Assembly: GCA_021413845.1 (NCBI GenBank)
Contig: JAIOPP010000099.1
Span: 1-64,000 of the forward strand
DNA: 64,000 bases
Direction of reading: 5' to 3'
From: Planctomycetia bacterium
GTDB lineage: Bacteria > Planctomycetota > Planctomycetia > Pirellulales > PNKZ01
Shown here: in pieces, positions 25,685 through 34,627 of the stretch
How positions within the stretch are numbered: the first letter of the stretch is position 1
Layout of the letters: the number at the start of each line of letters is the position of its first letter
Made by a program: the position numbers and the translations under genes
Notes under the pieces: generated by a model
Seen by the model: the letters and a program-made list of their open reading frames with translations, nothing else
The model's database searches: none
What the model was told of the DNA's origin: nothing

Positions 25685-27310
25685 TTAATCGTAACGGAGC
25701 GCTTCGACCGGATGCATGCGCGCCGCGCGGAGCGCGGGCAAGATGCTCGCCCCGACGGCGATGCCGAGCGCGCCGACGACGATCATCGCGACCGTCGCAG
25801 GATCGACGATCGTAGGGATCTTATAGAAGTAATAGATCGACGGATCGAACACCTTTCGGCCGGTCACGTGGCTGAGGACGTCGGCGATCTCGTTGATGTA
25901 ATGGACGAATGCGAGGCCGGTGATGAGCCCTCCTCCGGCACCGACGGCGCCGAGCGATAAGCCGTAGGCGAGGAAGATCCCCATGATGCCGCGCGACGAA
26001 GCACCGAGCGACTTCAAGATGCCGATGTCTTTGGTCTTCTCGACGACGATCATGAAGAAGATCGCGAGGATGCCGAAGCCGGCGACGGCGATGATGAGGA
26101 ACAACAGGACGTTCAAGATCGCGGTCTCCATTTGCACGGCGGCGAGGAGCGCTCCTTGCTTATCGCGCCACGTCGACACGCGATACAACTGCGGATGGAA
26201 CACGGCCTTGAGCTTGTCGCGGACGATGATGCCGTCGGCATCGTTCTTGAGTTTGATTTGAATCGAAGTCACGCGCGCGTTGCCGGTTTGCGGGTCGATC
26301 ATGCCCCGAAGCTTCTGCAACTTCTCGATCGGCACGAAGACGAACTGCGAATCGTATTCGCTCATTTTGCATTCGTAGAAGTCGGTGACCGTGAAGAGGT
26401 CGTCGATCGCGCGCGGCGGTGTGCCGGCGGCAGGAAGCGTGAGGCGGACGTCGTCGCCAGGCATGACGAGAAATTGTTCTTGGCCCGCGCGATCTTGGTA
26501 GCTCGCCAGCGCGATGCCGAGCACGAGGCCGGAATGCTGCTGCTTGGCGGGATCGAACGTGTTTTGCGACGGCGGCGCGGCAGGAAACGGATTCCCGGTC
26601 TTCACGGCCTCGGCCTGCGCGATCTCGAACGCGTTTTGCGGCACGGCCGGCTTCGGCTGCGGCGCGGGATTGGTCGGACCGGCGGCTACGGCATACGGGG
26701 AGCTTGCCGCTGCGCCGTCGTTCGGCGATGTCGAAGGGGCGGGCCCGCGCAGCCCGAGCGGATCGTTGTCGGGCGGCTCGGCTTGCGTGTGGTTGAACGC
26801 GGCTTCATCGCGACGATGCCCCCAGCCGGCTTCGGCGAGCGAAGCGCGGCGGCCGTCTTGCGTGTCGTAGCCCGCCTCGCGGAGGTTGAAGCTGAAGTTC
26901 TTGCGGTTGTCGGGATGTTGGAGGAACTGCCCGAAGTCGCTCGCTTGCGATTGCGTTCGCGCATCGATGCCGATGAGCTGCACCGGCTGCGTGACCCATT
27001 GCCGCTGCACCTTATAGCTGAGCATCGCCGGGACGACGACGGTCGGCGTCATCCCTTCGATATACTCGCCGGCCGCCTTACGGATTTCGTTCATGTGCCA
27101 CTGGGCATCGACGAACCCCTCGAGGCTCTGCGCCTCGAAGACGACGTCGGAGAGGACGCCGTGGATGCGGGCTTGCATCTCGACGGCGAAGCCCTTCATC
27201 ACGCTATTGACGACGATCATCGTCGCCACGCCGAGCAACACGCTCACGACCGAAGCCAGCGCGATGTAGCGGGTCGAAAGATATTTGCGGCAGAGGAGGA
27301 AGACGTACAT
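25685..27310 (-). CDS. LolC/E-type ABC permease with a large periplasmic insertion
   Basis: 541 residues against ~400-415 in LolC/LolE. An N-terminal membrane segment (YIALASVVSVLLGVATMIVVNSV) and three C-terminal segments in the FtsX-like region (near 385-405, 430-460 and 490-520) frame a large periplasmic part. In it, about residues 165-260 form a Pro/Ala/Asn-rich low-complexity insertion. LolC/E with LolD extracts lipoproteins from the inner membrane. The gene lies between lysS and the LolD-like gene on the same strand, so one transcription unit is likely. Confidence 0.85.
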   Translation of the reverse strand: MYVFLLCRKYLSTRYIALASVVSVLLGVATMIVVNSVMKGFAVEMQARIHGVLSDVVFEAQSLEGFVDAQWHMNEIRKAAGEYIEGMTPTVVVPAMLSYKVQRQWVTQPVQLIGIDARTQSQASDFGQFLQHPDNRKNFSFNLREAGYDTQDGRRASLAEAGWGHRRDEAAFNHTQAEPPDNDPLGLRGPAPSTSPNDGAAASSPYAVAAGPTNPAPQPKPAVPQNAFEIAQAEAVKTGNPFPAAPPSQNTFDPAKQQHSGLVLGIALASYQDRAGQEQFLVMPGDDVRLTLPAAGTPPRAIDDLFTVTDFYECKMSEYDSQFVFVPIEKLQKLRGMIDPQTGNARVTSIQIKLKNDADGIIVRDKLKAVFHPQLYRVSTWRDKQGALLAAVQMETAILNVLLFLIIAVAGFGILAIFFMIVVEKTKDIGILKSLGASSRGIMGIFLAYGLSLGAVGAGGGLITGLAFVHYINEIADVLSHVTGRKVFDPSIYYFYKIPTIVDPATVAMIVVGALGIAVGASILPALRAARMHPVEALRYD

Positions 27311-27382
27311 TTACCCATCCTTGGGTTTCGTTGGGCGGCTTGGTTTGTCGAAGCGGTTATTCTTCGGAAAGTGGGAGGATGG

Positions 27383-27413
27383 GAATGACGAATGACTAAT
27401 GTCTAATGACGAA
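27383..27413 (+). repeat. AATGACGAATGACTAATGTCTAATG word cluster
   Basis: Tandem degenerate copies of AATGACGAA / AATGTCTAA in the gap between lysS and the LolC-like gene. The words are shared with the inverted repeat at 13386-13498. Confidence 0.5.
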
Positions 27414-27454
27414 GCTTTCGCATTCCCTCGGCCATATCCTTGGCCCTGGCCCCT

Positions 27455-28987
27455 CTAAACTTCGTGTCGTAGCACTGGGAACAAAATCACATCGCGAATC
27501 GTTTGGGCGTTCGTCAGCAGCATTACTAAGCGATCGATACCGATCCCTAAGCCGCCGGCAGGGGGCATGCCGTGCTTCAAGGCGCGGACGAAGTCGTGGT
27601 CCATCTTCGACATCGAATCTTCTTCTTTTTGTCCTTCGAGTTGGCCGCTGAAAAGCTCTTCTTGCAGGTACGGATCGTTCAGCTCGGTGTAGGCATTGGC
27701 GACTTCCATACCATGCACGAACAGCTCGAACCGTTCGGCGACGCGCGGATTGTCGCGCTTCCGCTTCGTCAGCGGGCAGATGCTCGCCGGATAATCGATT
27801 ACGAAGATCGGCCCGACGAGCGCGTCTTCCACCTTCTCTTCGAAGACTTCGCTCTTGATGACATCCGGATGCTTGCCGGTCGTCTCGAAGCCGATCTTTT
27901 CCGCCAGCGCCTTCACCGCGGCTTCGTCGTCGGGGCGCACGCCGGCGTGCTTCTCGAAGAGCTCGTCGTAACTCAGGCGTTGGAACGGCGGCGTGAAGTC
28001 GATCGTCTTCTCGCCCCACTTCAACACCAGCGAATCGTCGCCCGCGGGCCGGCTGGCGCGAATCGCGCCGACGATCAGCTTCTCGGTCAGGTCCATCATC
28101 GAGCGATAGTCGCCGTAGGCCTGGTAGACCTCGAGCATCGTGAATTCGGGATTATGCCGCGGGCTGATACCTTCGTTGCGGTAGACCCGGCCGAGTTCGT
28201 AAACCCTTTCGACGCCGCCGACGAGCAGCCGCTTCAAGTGCAGCTCGAGCGCGATGCGCATGTAGAGCTGCATGTCGAGCGCGTTGTGGTGCGTTTCGAA
28301 AGGGCGCGCCGCCGCGCCGCCGGCAATGGCGTGCAACGTCGGGCCTTCGATTTCGACGAACCCTTCGCCGCCGAGCGTGCTCCGGATCGACTGCACGATC
28401 TTGGTTCGTTGCAGGAACCGATCGAGCGCCCCTTCGGTGTAAATGAGGTCGATATAGCGCATCCGTTGCCGCTGTTCGGCGTCTTGGATGCCGTGGAACT
28501 TATCGGGATGCGGCAGCACTGACTTCGTGAGAAAGGTGAGCTGCTCGGCGAAGATCGTCAGCTCGCCGGTCTTCGTCCGCTTGAACTCTCCTTCGACGCC
28601 GATCAAGTCGCCGAGGTCGAAGTTCTCGGCCAGCGCCCAATTCTCTTCGCCGACTTGGCCCCGGCCGATGAAGACCTGAATCTTGCCGGTCCAATCTTTA
28701 ATGTCGAGGAAGATCAGCTTCCCCTTCGTGCGCTGGAGCACGATCCGGCCGGCGGCGCGCACCTTCGGCCCATGCAAGATCGGGCCCTTGTCGCGCGCCC
28801 CTTCGACCGCGGCTTCGGCCGGGATCTCTTCCGTGATTTCGTTCTCGCGCTTGCGGATCGACCCGATCGACAGATGGTCGTCGAACCGGTGGCCCCACGG
28901 GTCGTGCCCGAGCTCGGTGATCTTGCGCAGCTTTTCGCGGCGCGCGGCTTCGTGGACTCCGGGCGTACTGACATCTTCGGTCGACAT
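27455..28987 (-). CDS. lysS: Lysyl-tRNA synthetase, class II
   Basis: 510 residues. N-terminal OB-fold anticodon domain (RTKGKLIFLDIKDWTGKIQVFIG), then the class II catalytic core with motif 2 (RVYELGRVYRNEGISPRHNPEFTMLEVYQAY) and motif 3 at the C-terminus (GLGIGIDRLVMLLTN). Length and order are standard. It charges tRNA-Lys. It is first in a minus-strand run followed by the Lol-type permease and ATPase genes. Confidence 0.96.
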   Translation of the reverse strand: MSTEDVSTPGVHEAARREKLRKITELGHDPWGHRFDDHLSIGSIRKRENEITEEIPAEAAVEGARDKGPILHGPKVRAAGRIVLQRTKGKLIFLDIKDWTGKIQVFIGRGQVGEENWALAENFDLGDLIGVEGEFKRTKTGELTIFAEQLTFLTKSVLPHPDKFHGIQDAEQRQRMRYIDLIYTEGALDRFLQRTKIVQSIRSTLGGEGFVEIEGPTLHAIAGGAAARPFETHHNALDMQLYMRIALELHLKRLLVGGVERVYELGRVYRNEGISPRHNPEFTMLEVYQAYGDYRSMMDLTEKLIVGAIRASRPAGDDSLVLKWGEKTIDFTPPFQRLSYDELFEKHAGVRPDDEAAVKALAEKIGFETTGKHPDVIKSEVFEEKVEDALVGPIFVIDYPASICPLTKRKRDNPRVAERFELFVHGMEVANAYTELNDPYLQEELFSGQLEGQKEEDSMSKMDHDFVRALKHGMPPAGGLGIGIDRLVMLLTNAQTIRDVILFPVLRHEV

Positions 28988-29377
28988 GGCAGGCAGGCGC
29001 AGTGCTAGAGAAGGTGGAGAGCGATAACTCTTTCGAGCGATAAGTCTAAAGAGTGCCGTATTTTAGGGAAACACGAAGGTGGGTCAACGGCAACCGCGGC
29101 GTGCCGGCATGCCCGACGCTTCTTCGCAGGATCGCGATCAAAGCAAGTGACGTAGCGAAGTTACGACAAAGTTGCAGGCCCGGTACGCGCGCCCCGGCCG
29201 AGAGAGGTCGGGATCGTAATTCGCCTGCTACCAAGACGACGATGGTGCGGCGCGGGTTCGGTCGCGGCATGCGGAGCATACCTACAACGTTGCGGCCCGT
29301 TGCTTCGCGGCGTGCCGGGTTGCAAAATAGCCCGGCTCGGTCCCTTCTCGTCCATTTCACATCTTGAGGAGCAAAGC
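28988..29377. other. Divergent intergenic region, lysS / secreted protein
   Basis: 390 bp with no gene. A 9-base direct repeat (GAGCGATAA) occurs twice within ~25 bp near 29020-29045, just upstream of lysS, and could bind a regulator. Read on the minus strand, GTAGCAGGC... at 29195-29231 resembles the element after rsfS. Promoters for both flanking genes should lie here. Confidence 0.4.
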
Positions 29378-29860
29378 ATGTTGCGTCGCATCGCGTTCGC
29401 CGTTGCCGTGGTGGGGTTGTTTTCGTGCGGGGCCGGGCAAGCAGGAGCTCAGGCGACGCCCGAGCAGTTGGACGAGGTCGCTAAGCTTTCGGCCAATCAA
29501 TACGACCAAATTAAGGAAGTGTTTGCCGAGGCGCGAGCCTGGCTGAAGGACGAAGCGAACCATAAGTTCACCAACGCCAAGCTCAAGCGAGACGACGCCA
29601 AGAAGCTTGTGGAAGACCTATACGCGGCCGGAGCCGTGCGGTTCTATGCCAGCGCCCTGATGAAAAACGGCACGGCGGAGACCGCCTCGACGCTGATGGT
29701 CGTCTTCGGTGGGCAGCCTGCCGTACGGACGAAGGTGTTGAAGACCGTCAACGACTTCAACAAGACTCAGCTCACGGCGCAGGGCAAGCCCGAGCTGCTC
29801 GAATCGCTCACGATGCCCGACGCCGGCCAGCCGATCTTGCAAGTCGTGCTGGATTATTAA
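29378..29860 (+). CDS. Small secreted protein, function unknown
   Basis: 160 residues from the ATG at 29378, with GAGGA about eight bases upstream. A Sec signal peptide (MLRRIAFAVAVVGLFSCGAGQAGA) precedes a compact alpha/beta-looking domain rich in K, A and D with few aromatics. No family is recognised. The open frame extends upstream to 29300, but the ribosome site and signal peptide fix the start. It stands alone between a divergent lysS and the symporter pair. Confidence 0.65.
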   Translation: MLRRIAFAVAVVGLFSCGAGQAGAQATPEQLDEVAKLSANQYDQIKEVFAEARAWLKDEANHKFTNAKLKRDDAKKLVEDLYAAGAVRFYASALMKNGTAETASTLMVVFGGQPAVRTKVLKTVNDFNKTQLTAQGKPELLESLTMPDAGQPILQVVLDY

Positions 29861-30011
29861 ACCGTCCGTCTATTAAGCGGGTCCGTCTCGGAAAACTCTC
29901 TCGGCCGGTCGTTAGCCGATGGAACCTCGGCGGGCTTTCGCTTACGCTGAGGGGCCCCGCTTGCGCCTGTCGATGCACTAATCTCCGCTCCTGCATTCGG
30001 AATCATCTGCT

Positions 30012-30284
30012 ATGGGTCTCGACCACGGTCCTTCGACGCACATTGAAACGGAAGATGAAATCACGGCCGCGCGGAATGCCAAGCTCGGCATGAAGCTGTT
30101 CGTGTTGTATCTCGCCGTCTATGCGATCTATGTGTTTCTCGCGGCCTTCTCGCCGCAGACGCTGCGCACCATCGGGCCGTTCGGCTTGAACGTCGCCGTG
30201 CTCTACGGCTTCGGGCTCATCATCAAAGCGCTCTGCTTGGCGTTGGTCTACGCTTGGATCTGCCGCACGCATGCGCCGCGGTAG
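30012..30284 (+). CDS. DUF485 small membrane protein, symporter partner
   Basis: 90 residues with two membrane segments (about 25-47, KLFVLYLAVYAIYVFLAAF, and 60-85, LNVAVLYGFGLIIKALCLALVYAWI) and a charged N-terminus. The pattern matches DUF485, whose members (like YjcH beside ActP) pair with SSS-type acetate symporters. The symporter follows about 90 bp later on the same strand, which supports this assignment. Confidence 0.8.
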   Translation: MGLDHGPSTHIETEDEITAARNAKLGMKLFVLYLAVYAIYVFLAAFSPQTLRTIGPFGLNVAVLYGFGLIIKALCLALVYAWICRTHAPR

Positions 30285-30371
30285 CGTTGTTGCCGTGCTG
30301 CTCGGTAGTCGCGTCGTTCGCTCGATTTCGGTTTCTTCGGTCTGCGTTTTTGCCTCGATAAGGATGTGCCC

Positions 30372-32297
30372 GTGAAGTACGAAGCCTCGCTTTCGGCCGT
30401 CGTGATCTTTGCTCTGTTCGTCTTCGTGACGTTGGCGATCAGCTTCTACTTCGCGCGCAAGACGAGCTCGGCGAAGAGCTATTTCGCCGCCGGCGGACAG
30501 ATTCATTGGTTCGTCAACGGCGTGGCGTTCGCCGGCGATTATCTTTCCGCGGCGTCGTTTCTCGGCATCTGCGGGATGATCGCGTTCTACGGCTACGACG
30601 GGTTCCTCTACTCGATCGGCTACCTGGCGGGCTGGGTCGTGGCGCTGTTCGTCGTCGCCGAGCCCTTGAAGCGTTTGGGCAAGTACACGTTCGCCGACGC
30701 GCTCGACGCGAAGTTCGGCTCGCCCGGCATCAAGCTCGCGGCCGGCATCAGCACGCTCGTCGTCAGCATCTTCTACTTGATCCCGCAAATGGTCGGCGCG
30801 GGCGCGCTCGTGAAACCGCTGCTAGGGTTCGACCACGCGATCGGCGTCTGCTTGGTCGGTGCCGTGGTCGTGATGATCGTCGTCACGGCCGGCATGGTGA
30901 GCACGACGTACGTGCAGTTCCTCAAGGGCTCGCTGTTGGTCGTGTTCAGCACGGTGCTCACCGTGGCGATCTTGAACCGCGGGCTCGTCGATCCCTCGGA
31001 GAGCGACGCGGCGACCCGGCCGCGGATCTTGCTGAGTGGGGCGAGTGAAGCGAAATCGGCAACCGAAGTCGCACCAACCGGCGATTGGAGCAAATCGGCT
31101 TATTCCCGAACTCGCGATGCCGAAGGAATCGTCACCGTTTGGAAGAAGTTCGAGCTCGAAGGGCAATCGGGACTGATCGAATGCCAGGCCTCGACGATCA
31201 CGAAAGAGGGCAAGAAGCTCGTCAACGGCAAGCCGTGGGGCAAAGGACCAGGCGAAGCCGACTTCTTTCCGGTCGGCACGGTGGCTAAGTTGCCGGGCGA
31301 TGCCAAGTCGACCGGGAAGCTCGGCCCGCTCGAGTATTTAAGTACGCTCGAACAGAGCACGATGCTGCTCTGGGCCGAAGACAAAAAGAAGATCACCGAG
31401 GCCGACGGCTCCGTCACCACGGTTTACTATCCGACGCCGACGAAAGGCTCCGACGTCCTCATGCCGGGGAACAGTCCGACGTTCGCCGGCCTGCGTGCGC
31501 CGGAGTTCTCGAAGAAGCTGAACTTTCTTTCGCTCATGCTCGCGCTCTTCTTCGGCACCGCTTCGCTGCCGCACATTCTGATTCGCTACTACACGGTGAA
31601 AGACCAAGCCGCGGCGCGAAAGAGTACGGTCGTCGGCATCGCCTCGATCGGGTTCTTCTACGTGCTCACGTTGTTCATTGGCCTCGGCGCGATGACGAGC
31701 GGCGCGATCGACGTGACCAACTCGAACATGGCTGCTCCGCTCTTGGCGAAGAGCATCGGCGAGACGCTCTTCGCGATCATTTCGGCGATCGCCTTCACGA
31801 CCGTGCTCGGAACGGTCGCAGGCCTGATCGTCGCGGCTTCCGGCGCCGTGGTGCATGATCTGCTCTCCGGCTTCTTCAAGCTCGAGATGGACGACCACAA
31901 GAAGGTGCGCTTCGGGCGGATCGGGTCGGTCGTCGTCGGGGTGATTGCGATCATCCTCGGCATCTTGTTTGAGAAGATGAACGTGACGTTCTTGGTCGGC
32001 TGGGCGTTCAGCGTCGCGGCCTCGGCCAATATGCCGTCGCTCGCCACGATGCTCTTCTGGAAGGGAACGACGCGGCAAGGCATCATCGCCGGCATCTTGG
32101 TCGGCATGGTCTCGTCGCTCGGCTGGGTGCTCCTCAGCGCCGATGCCTATAAAGACGTCTACGGCCTCTCGCCCGACTTGGCCCCGATGCCGTTCAGCCA
32201 ACCCGGCATCGTCACGATCCCGCTCGGCTTCGCCACGGTGATCCTCGTCTCGCTATTGACGAAGAAGAAGGACGTCGCCGTTCCAACGGCCCGATAA
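30372..32297 (+). CDS. Sodium:solute symporter (ActP-like) with a large soluble insertion
   Basis: 641 residues from the GTG at 30372, chosen because AAGGA (30360-30364) lies seven bases upstream; the GTG at 30366 is too close to it. The N-terminal half has the SSS-family text SYFAAGGQIHWFVNGVAFAGDYLSAASFLG, with several membrane segments. After the sixth or so segment comes a ~160-residue hydrophilic stretch (about 215-375), which ActP (~550 residues) lacks; then the membrane segments resume (FLSLMLALFFGTASLPHILIRYY). It probably carries acetate or another small carboxylate with Na+. It converges with tupA, only 3 bp between stops. Confidence 0.87.
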   Translation: MKYEASLSAVVIFALFVFVTLAISFYFARKTSSAKSYFAAGGQIHWFVNGVAFAGDYLSAASFLGICGMIAFYGYDGFLYSIGYLAGWVVALFVVAEPLKRLGKYTFADALDAKFGSPGIKLAAGISTLVVSIFYLIPQMVGAGALVKPLLGFDHAIGVCLVGAVVVMIVVTAGMVSTTYVQFLKGSLLVVFSTVLTVAILNRGLVDPSESDAATRPRILLSGASEAKSATEVAPTGDWSKSAYSRTRDAEGIVTVWKKFELEGQSGLIECQASTITKEGKKLVNGKPWGKGPGEADFFPVGTVAKLPGDAKSTGKLGPLEYLSTLEQSTMLLWAEDKKKITEADGSVTTVYYPTPTKGSDVLMPGNSPTFAGLRAPEFSKKLNFLSLMLALFFGTASLPHILIRYYTVKDQAAARKSTVVGIASIGFFYVLTLFIGLGAMTSGAIDVTNSNMAAPLLAKSIGETLFAIISAIAFTTVLGTVAGLIVAASGAVVHDLLSGFFKLEMDDHKKVRFGRIGSVVVGVIAIILGILFEKMNVTFLVGWAFSVAASANMPSLATMLFWKGTTRQGIIAGILVGMVSSLGWVLLSADAYKDVYGLSPDLAPMPFSQPGIVTIPLGFATVILVSLLTKKKDVAVPTAR

Positions 32298-32300
32298 GGG

Positions 32301-33140
32301 TTAGGGCGCCGGTCGAAACAGCGACTCGCCGAACTTCTCGCGGCCGAATTCGCCGATCCGCTTCTTCGTTTCCGGCGTGAGGAGAAAGTCGGCGAACTTC
32401 GTCGCTTCCGGTTGATGCAAGCCGGGATGCTTCGCCGCCGAGACGACGATGACCGAATAGCGGTTGATCAGGGCCGGATCCCCTTCGACGAGCGGCACGT
32501 TCTTCAACTTCTCGCGGAGCGCGAGGTAAGTGCCTCGATCGGTCAGCGTATACGCTTGCTTTTCGTCCGCCATGCGCAGCGCATCGGCCATGCCCAAGCC
32601 GGCGCGAACATACCAATCGCCGCTCGGCTCGACTTTGGCCGACTTCCAAAAAGATTTTTCTTTGACGTGCGTTCCCGACTCGTCGCTGCGAGAAACGAAC
32701 GGGGCTTTCGCTTCCGAGATCGTGCGCACGGCCTCGGCCGCCGACTTGAGGCCCTTCACCTTCGCCGGGTCGGTCGCAGGTCCGACGATGATGAAATCGT
32801 TTTCCATCAATGGACGCCGCGAGACGCCGAAACCGTCGTCCATGAATTTCTGCTCGGCCTCGGGCGAGTGCGAGATGATCACATCGCCGTCGCCGCGGCG
32901 CGAGTTCTCAAGCGCTTGTCCGCTCCCGACGGCGACTACCTTCACATCGATGCCCGACTGCTCCCGAAACTTCGGCAGCAAGTAATCGAGCAAGCCGGAA
33001 TCGCGCGGGCTCGTCGTCGTTTGCAGCGTGATCGTCGCCGCCGCCGATGCTTGCTGCTTGGCGGGTTTCGTATCGGAGCTACAGCCGCTCGCCGGCAACA
33101 AGGCGAGCAACGCGAGCAACCAGCAACGGGAAAGGTTCAT
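32301..33140 (-). CDS. tupA: Tungstate-binding lipoprotein of an ABC transporter
   Basis: 279 residues with a lipoprotein signal (MNLSRCWLLALLALLPASGC, Cys20). The motif TTTSPRDSGLL near residue 40 and the following R.G.GDVIISHSP.AEQ.F text match TupA, the periplasmic anion-binding protein for tungstate; molybdate cannot be excluded. It is the last gene of the minus-strand tup set, after the permease and ATPase genes. Confidence 0.88.
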   Translation of the reverse strand: MNLSRCWLLALLALLPASGCSSDTKPAKQQASAAATITLQTTTSPRDSGLLDYLLPKFREQSGIDVKVVAVGSGQALENSRRGDGDVIISHSPEAEQKFMDDGFGVSRRPLMENDFIIVGPATDPAKVKGLKSAAEAVRTISEAKAPFVSRSDESGTHVKEKSFWKSAKVEPSGDWYVRAGLGMADALRMADEKQAYTLTDRGTYLALREKLKNVPLVEGDPALINRYSVIVVSAAKHPGLHQPEATKFADFLLTPETKKRIGEFGREKFGESLFRPAP

Positions 33141-33176
33141 AAGAAGCGTCCCTTCATCATGGCGGGCGAAGCGTGC

Positions 33177-33917
33177 TTAATAGATCATCTTACCGGCGAC
33201 GAAGTCGGCAGTGCGCGAGTCGCGCGGCTGCGTGAAGAAGGTTTCCGTCGCGGCCGTTTCGATCGGCACGCCGTCTAATATTAAACAAACCCGCTCGGCC
33301 GTGCGACGGGCTTGGAACAAGTTGTGCGTGGCCCACACGATCGCCGGCCGGCGCTCGCGCGCAGTCGTGCGCAGTGCTGTTTCGACCATCGCGACTCGGG
33401 CCGGGTCGAGGTTCGCCGTCGGCTCGTCGAGCACCAAGAGCTCCGGTTCGACGACGAGTGCCCGAGCCAGCGCGGTCAGTTGAATCTGCCCGCCGGAGAG
33501 AGTTCGTGCCGATTGCGCGGCGAGCTTCGTGAGATCGAGCAGGGCCAGAATCGCGTCGACCTTCGCGTTGCGCGTCGCTTGGTCGGAAAGGCCGCGAATC
33601 CGCAAACCGTACTCGACGTTGTAACGAACCGAGCCTCGCTGCATCAACGGATTCTGCGGCATCCAAGCGATGCGATGCCGCGCCGCTTGGCTCTCCGCCG
33701 GCTTCGCGAGGTCGGCTCCGTCGAACGAGACGCGACCTTGGTCGGGCGCGATAAGTCCGGCGAGCATCTTTAGTAGCGTACTTTTTCCGGCACCTGTCGG
33801 CCCGACGATCGCCAGCGTTTCGCCGCGGGCAATCGTCAACGTCGGAGCGCTCAGGCGAAACGTCGCGCTCAAGCGCTTTTCGATCCAATCGACATGCACT
33901 AGCGGCGTCTCGCTCAT
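33177..33917 (-). CDS. tupC: Tungstate ABC transporter ATPase
   Basis: 246 residues from the ATG at 33915-33917. Walker A GPTGAGKST near residue 40, signature LSGGQIQ, Walker B LLVLDEPTANLD and switch WATHN. The start overlaps the permease stop by four bases, so it is coupled to tupB. It powers the TupA/TupB uptake system. The open frame extends upstream through tupB in another phase and is rejected there. Confidence 0.88.
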   Translation of the reverse strand: MSETPLVHVDWIEKRLSATFRLSAPTLTIARGETLAIVGPTGAGKSTLLKMLAGLIAPDQGRVSFDGADLAKPAESQAARHRIAWMPQNPLMQRGSVRYNVEYGLRIRGLSDQATRNAKVDAILALLDLTKLAAQSARTLSGGQIQLTALARALVVEPELLVLDEPTANLDPARVAMVETALRTTARERRPAIVWATHNLFQARRTAERVCLILDGVPIETAATETFFTQPRDSRTADFVAGKMIY

Positions 33918-34573
33918 GCCATCCCTCGCGCTTGCGTGCGCAGGATAACGAAGTTGACGAGGAGCGCCAGCGTCATCAACACGGCTCCGAGCGCGAGCGC
34001 CATTGAAAACTCTCCGCGCGCCGTTTCGAGTACGATCGAGGTCGTCAAGACGCGGGTGTGCCCTTGGATATTGCCGCCGACCATCAACACTGCCCCGACT
34101 TCCGAGAGGCTGCGCCCCAAGGCCGTCGCGATTGCGAGGCCGACGCCGCTGCGGGCCTCGCGGAGGATCGCGCGCCGCGCTTGGCTCGGCGAAGCGCCGA
34201 GCCCGCGAAGTTGATCGAACAATTCGCGCGGCACCGCCGCCACGGCGTGCATGGTAATGCCGACGACGAGCGGCAGCGCTAAGATGAACTGCGCGACCAT
34301 CATCGCTTGCGGAGTATAAAGCCAACCCCAAGCGCCGAGCGGTCCGCTGCGCGAGAGGAGCAGATAGACGAGCAGCCCGACGACGACCGGCGGCAGCGCC
34401 ATGCCGGTGTGAATGATCCCGACGACGATCTCGCGCCCGGGAAACTTCGCGAGCCCGAGCCACGCCCCGAGGGGCACGCCGACGAGCGTCGCCGACGACA
34501 CGGCGACAGCCGAGACTTGCAGCGTCAGCCGAACGATCTCCGCTAACTCGCCCGAATCGGTCATACTATTCAT
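33914..34573 (-). CDS. tupB: Tungstate ABC transporter permease
   Basis: 219 residues with five to six membrane segments and the typical binding-protein-dependent permease loop (near 125-145, FDQLRGLGASPSQARRAILREARSG). The small size and the order permease-ATPase-binding protein match TupB. Overlap with tupC (ATGA) indicates coupled translation. A start three codons later (MTDSGEL) is also possible. Confidence 0.87.
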   Translation of the reverse strand: MNSMTDSGELAEIVRLTLQVSAVAVSSATLVGVPLGAWLGLAKFPGREIVVGIIHTGMALPPVVVGLLVYLLLSRSGPLGAWGWLYTPQAMMVAQFILALPLVVGITMHAVAAVPRELFDQLRGLGASPSQARRAILREARSGVGLAIATALGRSLSEVGAVLMVGGNIQGHTRVLTTSIVLETARGEFSMALALGAVLMTLALLVNFVILRTQARGMA

Positions 34574-34627
34574 CGCCGCTGGATCCGGTTTCCCTATCGT
34601 CGTCCGAAAGACGAATGATTCGGCCGG

